44,898 nt of DNA. Source: CAZMXS01 sp964570325 (GTDB lineage Bacteria > Verrucomicrobiota > Kiritimatiellia > CAIQIC01 > CAZMXS01). The position numbers were made by a program, and so were the translations under genes. Below are positions 41,885-44,898 of the stretch, in pieces. The stretch spans positions 1 through 44,898 of the forward strand of contig CAZMXS010000036.1 of the NCBI GenBank assembly GCA_964570325.1, given 5' to 3'. Within the stretch, counting starts at the first letter, position 1. Every line of letters begins with the position of its first letter. Below the pieces are notes generated by a model. That model worked only from the letters and a program-made list of their open reading frames with translations, did no database searches and was not told where the DNA came from.

Positions 41885-43717
41885 TCAAACTGCCAAATCC
41901 GCCAGTTCCAGCCGGGCGACCGCGGGCGGTCCCGCGTCATCGCGGCTTGCCGCCACGCCGGGCCGGTCGCTTTCCAGTTCGCCAATGACGGCGCGGACCA
42001 ATTGGCCGGTCCAGCGCGCCGCGCCCGCGATCTGCTCGTACAGTTCGCGCGAGCGCCGGTTGGCGAGCAGCGCGTCCGAGAAGTGTTCCTCGTGCCGTTC
42101 GCGCTTGACGCCCGATTTATAGCCGATCGGCCACAGGCTCATGTCGAGAAACATCGCGCTGGCGCCGCCGGCCGTGAGCCGCGCGTCAATCTGGCGCAGC
42201 GTTTCCAGGTATTCGCGGCCAACCGCTTCATCGCCGGCGTGCGGGGCGCGCAGCAGCATGATCAACTGGTTGCACAGCATCGCCGCGCGCCGCGCGTCAT
42301 TTTGAATTTCCGCCAATTCGTCCGCGATCCGCGCCAGCGCCGCGGCGGCGTCTGCCCGGACATCATCCGTGAACGCCGCGTGGCGGGCCGCGATTACGGC
42401 ATACGCGTCGAATGGCGCGGATCCCAGCGCGGCGAGCGCGCCGGGGCGAACCAATTCCAGTCCTTCGATCCGGGCGCCGCGCGTCGTGGCGTTGATGAAG
42501 CGGACCGCCGGATGGTTGCGAACATAGTCCTGGAGCAGCTCGATGTAGCATCGGAATTGCTCGGTGGTCCGCACCTCGGCCTGGTAATTGCCCGGCACCC
42601 GCACCAGCCGCTCGGGATCCAGCCGGCGGCCGTGGTACATCGTGTGGTCCGCGTGCGTCGTGCCGTCGTCCGCAAAACTCAAGTCCGCGCCGACCACGAT
42701 GACCGGGCCGCAGCCCATGCGGACGGCGAGGTCAATGGCTGTCGTCGTTACCGTACCGGCGGCAATCAGCTCGCCTTTGGGAGCGCCGAGCGCGGCCAGC
42801 CAGCGGCTGATCGGGTTGGCGTTCATCGAGGAGCCGAACAGGCCTTTGAAGCGGGTCAGCACCGGCGGGAAGGCCAGTAATGAGCAGGCCAGGTAAAGAT
42901 CGGAACAATCCACGGTGAATTGGGCGCCGGTCAGGTGGCTGGCGTCAACCGACACGACCAGGTCGGGCCGGATGTTCGCGCGCCGCAAGGCGCGTAGCGC
43001 GGTGCCGGTCGAGATGACCACGAAGCGCCGCGCATGTTCCGCGAGCACCGGCAGGACATCGTTGAGCGACGGCCCGGCGCCGACCACGACGGCCGGTCGG
43101 CCGGCAAACGCGTCATCGAGCGCCTGGACGCCAGGGTGGGCGAGGATGCGCGGCAGGTTGCGGATCGTGTTGTGCTGCCAGAGCGGGCCGCGATACACCA
43201 GCGTGCCCAGGTTAAAAAGATTGAGGTGAACGGTCTTCTGCGCGCGGGCCAGCGCCGCCTGGTAAAAGCGGGCGGCCGCCGCCGGGGCCGCGGTCATTTC
43301 CAGCAGGCGCACCGCCGGCGCCCGCTTGATGTCGAGCAGGGCCAGAAAACGGTTTTCGACGTGTTCCTCATCGGTCCCGAATGCCAGCGCCAGTCGCCCG
43401 GTGCGGAGGTGATCCTCCAACGGCCATTCGGTGAAAAGACGCGCCGCCTGCGCGAGGTCGTATTCAATGAGGAGGCATTGGCACATGTCGGGCAAATCCC
43501 GCAGGATCGCCGCGAGTTCCTCGCCGCCGGCGGCGCCGAGCAAAATAACAATATCCGGCGCTTCGGCCGGCCAACGGGCCATCTGTTCCGCGGGGCTTTC
43601 CAACGCGGGGGCGGGAGGCGGGAGGTCCGTCACCGGCAGGTGCGGCCGAATCTGGCCGGCGCTCACCGGATCCAGGGCGGCGAGTTGCGCCAGCCGCCGC
43701 TCGGTTTCAGACGGCAT
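41885..43717 (-). CDS. Motility accessory factor (MAF, DUF115-type flagellin glycosyltransferase)
   Basis: 610 aa from the ATG at 43717, overlapping the upstream gene by 11 bp. Core MAF/DUF115 signature at about 207-220 (GRPAVVVGAGPSLNDVLPVL), then RPDLVVSVDASH, GPVIVVGADLSFADDGTTHA and YHGRRL; C-terminal helical part of about 130 aa. MAF proteins transfer a nonulosonic acid such as pseudaminic or legionaminic acid to flagellin. The PtmE-like fusion enzyme at 29152 could supply the precursor. The order flagellin, unknown, MAF, fliS, fliT is consistent with a flagellin maturation unit. Confidence 0.88.
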   Translation of the reverse strand: MPSETERRLAQLAALDPVSAGQIRPHLPVTDLPPPAPALESPAEQMARWPAEAPDIVILLGAAGGEELAAILRDLPDMCQCLLIEYDLAQAARLFTEWPLEDHLRTGRLALAFGTDEEHVENRFLALLDIKRAPAVRLLEMTAAPAAAARFYQAALARAQKTVHLNLFNLGTLVYRGPLWQHNTIRNLPRILAHPGVQALDDAFAGRPAVVVGAGPSLNDVLPVLAEHARRFVVISTGTALRALRRANIRPDLVVSVDASHLTGAQFTVDCSDLYLACSLLAFPPVLTRFKGLFGSSMNANPISRWLAALGAPKGELIAAGTVTTTAIDLAVRMGCGPVIVVGADLSFADDGTTHADHTMYHGRRLDPERLVRVPGNYQAEVRTTEQFRCYIELLQDYVRNHPAVRFINATTRGARIEGLELVRPGALAALGSAPFDAYAVIAARHAAFTDDVRADAAAALARIADELAEIQNDARRAAMLCNQLIMLLRAPHAGDEAVGREYLETLRQIDARLTAGGASAMFLDMSLWPIGYKSGVKRERHEEHFSDALLANRRSRELYEQIAGAARWTGQLVRAVIGELESDRPGVAASRDDAGPPAVARLELADLAV

Positions 43718-44162
43718 TTCCGTTCTCGATGTATTGCACGTCCACATAATCTCGCACCCGGGGGAGCAGCTCCTGGAACCGCGCCAAAATGGCGGGCAGG
43801 TCGTTCCGCAGCAGGTCGGCCAGCCGGATGAACTCGCCGGCACCGAGCAGCGCCAGCAGCCGGTCGAGGGCCTCGCCGTATTGCCGTTCAGCGTCTTGCA
43901 ACGAGCCGCGTGGGTCCGCGATCACGGCCGAATCAATGCCAAAAAAGGTGACCACGTCCGCCTCGAAAACGCGGAAGCCCGCGAGGTGTTCGGCTGCCTG
44001 CGTCAGGTCGGCCGTGGTGCCTGCGGCGTTGATGTCGAGCAGGTCGGCGCAGCGCCGACAGTCCTGTTGCAGCGAGGTCAGCCCTTCCTGCGAGCGGTCG
44101 AGCGCGAAGAGGGTGAGCTGTTCGATGGAATCAATCTGGAGTGTTTCGCCGGTCGTGTTCAT
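43707..44162 (-). CDS. 151-aa helical protein between flagellin and MAF, unknown
   Basis: Mostly alpha-helical, acidic, Leu-rich, soluble (no signal or TM). ATG at 44162 with AAAGGCGG in front; the stop overlaps the MAF start by 11 bp, so translation is coupled. Contains LLALLGAGEFIRLADLLRND and VVTFFGIDSAVIADPRGSL. I do not recognise it; a flagellin-handling or MAF-binding protein is a guess from position. Confidence 0.65.
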   Translation of the reverse strand: MNTTGETLQIDSIEQLTLFALDRSQEGLTSLQQDCRRCADLLDINAAGTTADLTQAAEHLAGFRVFEADVVTFFGIDSAVIADPRGSLQDAERQYGEALDRLLALLGAGEFIRLADLLRNDLPAILARFQELLPRVRDYVDVQYIENGNAV

Positions 44163-44180
44163 CTGTTTCCGCCTTTCATG

Positions 44181-44234
44181 CCGCGCCGCGGGCGCGGGGG
44201 GACGGACGGGCGCCCGGCCCGACCCGCGCCGGGC
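44181..44234. terminator. Two strong GC hairpins downstream of the flagellin gene
   Basis: CCGCGCC-GCG-GGCGCGG (44181-44197) and GCCCGGC-9 nt-GCCGGGC (44212-44234), each a perfect 7-bp G/C stem, in the 96-bp gap 44163-44258. They could stop transcription or protect flagellin mRNA from 3' decay. No U-tract follows, so a stabilising role is as likely. Confidence 0.5.
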
Positions 44235-44258
44235 CGGACGCCGTCACGCGATTACCCG

Positions 44259-44898
44259 TTAGCCGATCAGGTTCATCACGCTGCCCGGCAGCGCGTTGGC
44301 CTGCGCCAACATCGCCGTGCCGATCTGGGTGAGAATCTGGTACTTGGCGAACAACGTGGTCTCGTAGGCCACATCCACGTCGCGGATGCGGCTCTCGGTC
44401 GCGCGGATGTTCTCCTCATAGTTGCGCAGGCCGCTGAGGGCCTGGCTCATGCGGTTCATCTCGGCGCCGAGCACCGACCGGATCGAGCTGATGTAGTCAA
44501 TGCCGAGGTTCAGCTTATCCACCGCGCCCTGGGCGAACGACTGAACGGAGATGCTCAGTTGCTGCCCGCAGATCAGGCTGGCCCACCGGACGGTGCGCGG
44601 GTTGGACCCGAGCAGGGTCATGTTGACCGAGCCGTAGCTGTAGGTGTTGTAGGACCCGACCACCGTGAAGTTCGTGGCCGTCAGGTTGATCGGAACCTCC
44701 TGGAACACCTGGTTCGAGTCCGGACCCACCTGCAGGCGGACCGCGCCGAAGCCAGCCTGGACGCCGTCGCCGGTGGCGGTCGCAACGCCCGAGCCGCCGC
44801 GGAACAGGTACAGGCCGTTGAACTTGCCGGCCGCGGTGGCGCCGCTGGTGATGCGCTGGATCTCCTTCTGCATCTGCTCGAACTCTTTCTGCAGGTTG
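44259..44898 (-). CDS. Flagellin, C-terminal part (start beyond the right edge)
   Basis: At least 212 aa visible. The frame is open at the edge with a continuing LQKEFEQMQKEIQRI helix, the conserved flagellin D1 N-terminal segment end. C-terminal D0/D1 helices: VDKLNLGIDYISSIRSVLGA, LRNYEENIRATESRIRDVDV, TTLFAKYQILTQIGTAMLAQ, ANALPGSVMNLIG. Middle part with FNGLYLFRGGSG and VRLQVGPDSNQ is a short D2-type insertion. It is the filament subunit, exported by FliS and probably glycosylated by the MAF protein encoded downstream. Confidence 0.95.
   Translation of the reverse strand, partial: NLQKEFEQMQKEIQRITSGATAAGKFNGLYLFRGGSGVATATGDGVQAGFGAVRLQVGPDSNQVFQEVPINLTATNFTVVGSYNTYSYGSVNMTLLGSNPRTVRWASLICGQQLSISVQSFAQGAVDKLNLGIDYISSIRSVLGAEMNRMSQALSGLRNYEENIRATESRIRDVDVAYETTLFAKYQILTQIGTAMLAQANALPGSVMNLIG

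Noticed and set aside
1..44898. tRNA, rRNA, CRISPR array, transposase or phage genes
   Set aside because: I looked for cloverleaf-like, direct-repeat-spacer and transposase patterns and saw none; a tRNA scan would be the decisive test.

Overview
This is a high-GC bacterial chromosome segment given over almost entirely to sensing, chemotaxis and flagellar motility. It encodes an L/P-ring flagellum (FlgF, FlgG, FlgA, FlgH, FlgI, FlgJ), a flagellin-type filament with MAF/FliS/FliT partners, sigma-54 (RpoN) and a full CheA/CheW/MCP/CheX/CheY core, so it is a motile Gram-negative-type (diderm) organism. Many intergenic gaps hold short palindromes of a kind common in PVC-superphylum genomes (Verrucomicrobia/Kiritimatiellota/Lentisphaerae). 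I therefore lean towards a PVC bacterium, but this is inference from sequence style and is not proven. Every recognised gene except rpoN reads on the minus strand (leftwards).

Region 1 (1-10 kb) is a phosphorelay block: a hybrid histidine kinase cut by the left edge, a membrane PAS protein broken by a one-base homopolymer slip, a REC-PAS protein, an Rcp1-type response regulator, a dCache histidine kinase and a REC-PAS-kinase-REC hybrid. Region 2 (10-17 kb) is a chemosensory set: a large MCP with two Cache regions, a CheW with a long N-terminal extension, and a CheA with two Hpt domains. Region 3 (17-21 kb) holds rpoN on the plus strand, an HDOD protein and a response regulator fused to an RsbW-like ATPase domain.

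Region 4 (21-28 kb) is the odd one out: a secreted GH2 glycosidase, then a compact four-gene membrane module (two zinc-ribbon/TM/double-OB-fold proteins, a TctA-like multi-spanning protein and a YdjM-like predicted membrane hydrolase). I do not recognise this module as a described system, and it is my main candidate for something new.

Region 5 (28-45 kb) is flagellar: HAD phosphatase, a NeuD-CBS-PtmE-like fusion nucleotidyltransferase, a 49-aa protein, flgK, flgN, flgJ, flgI, flgH, flgA, flgG, flgF, a flgM-like gene, a lipoprotein, cheX, a small Cys protein, cheY, a response regulator, a fliT-like gene, fliS, MAF, an unknown helical protein and the end of a flagellin gene. The MAF protein plus the PtmE-like fusion point to a flagellin decorated with a nonulosonic (legionaminic-type) acid. 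Sigma-54-like -24/-12 sites lie before flgF, before the 49-aa gene that heads the glycosylation genes, and before rpoN itself, which suggests one RpoN-driven late flagellar programme held in check by the FlgM-like protein. Domain names come from reading the translations; no database search was run.
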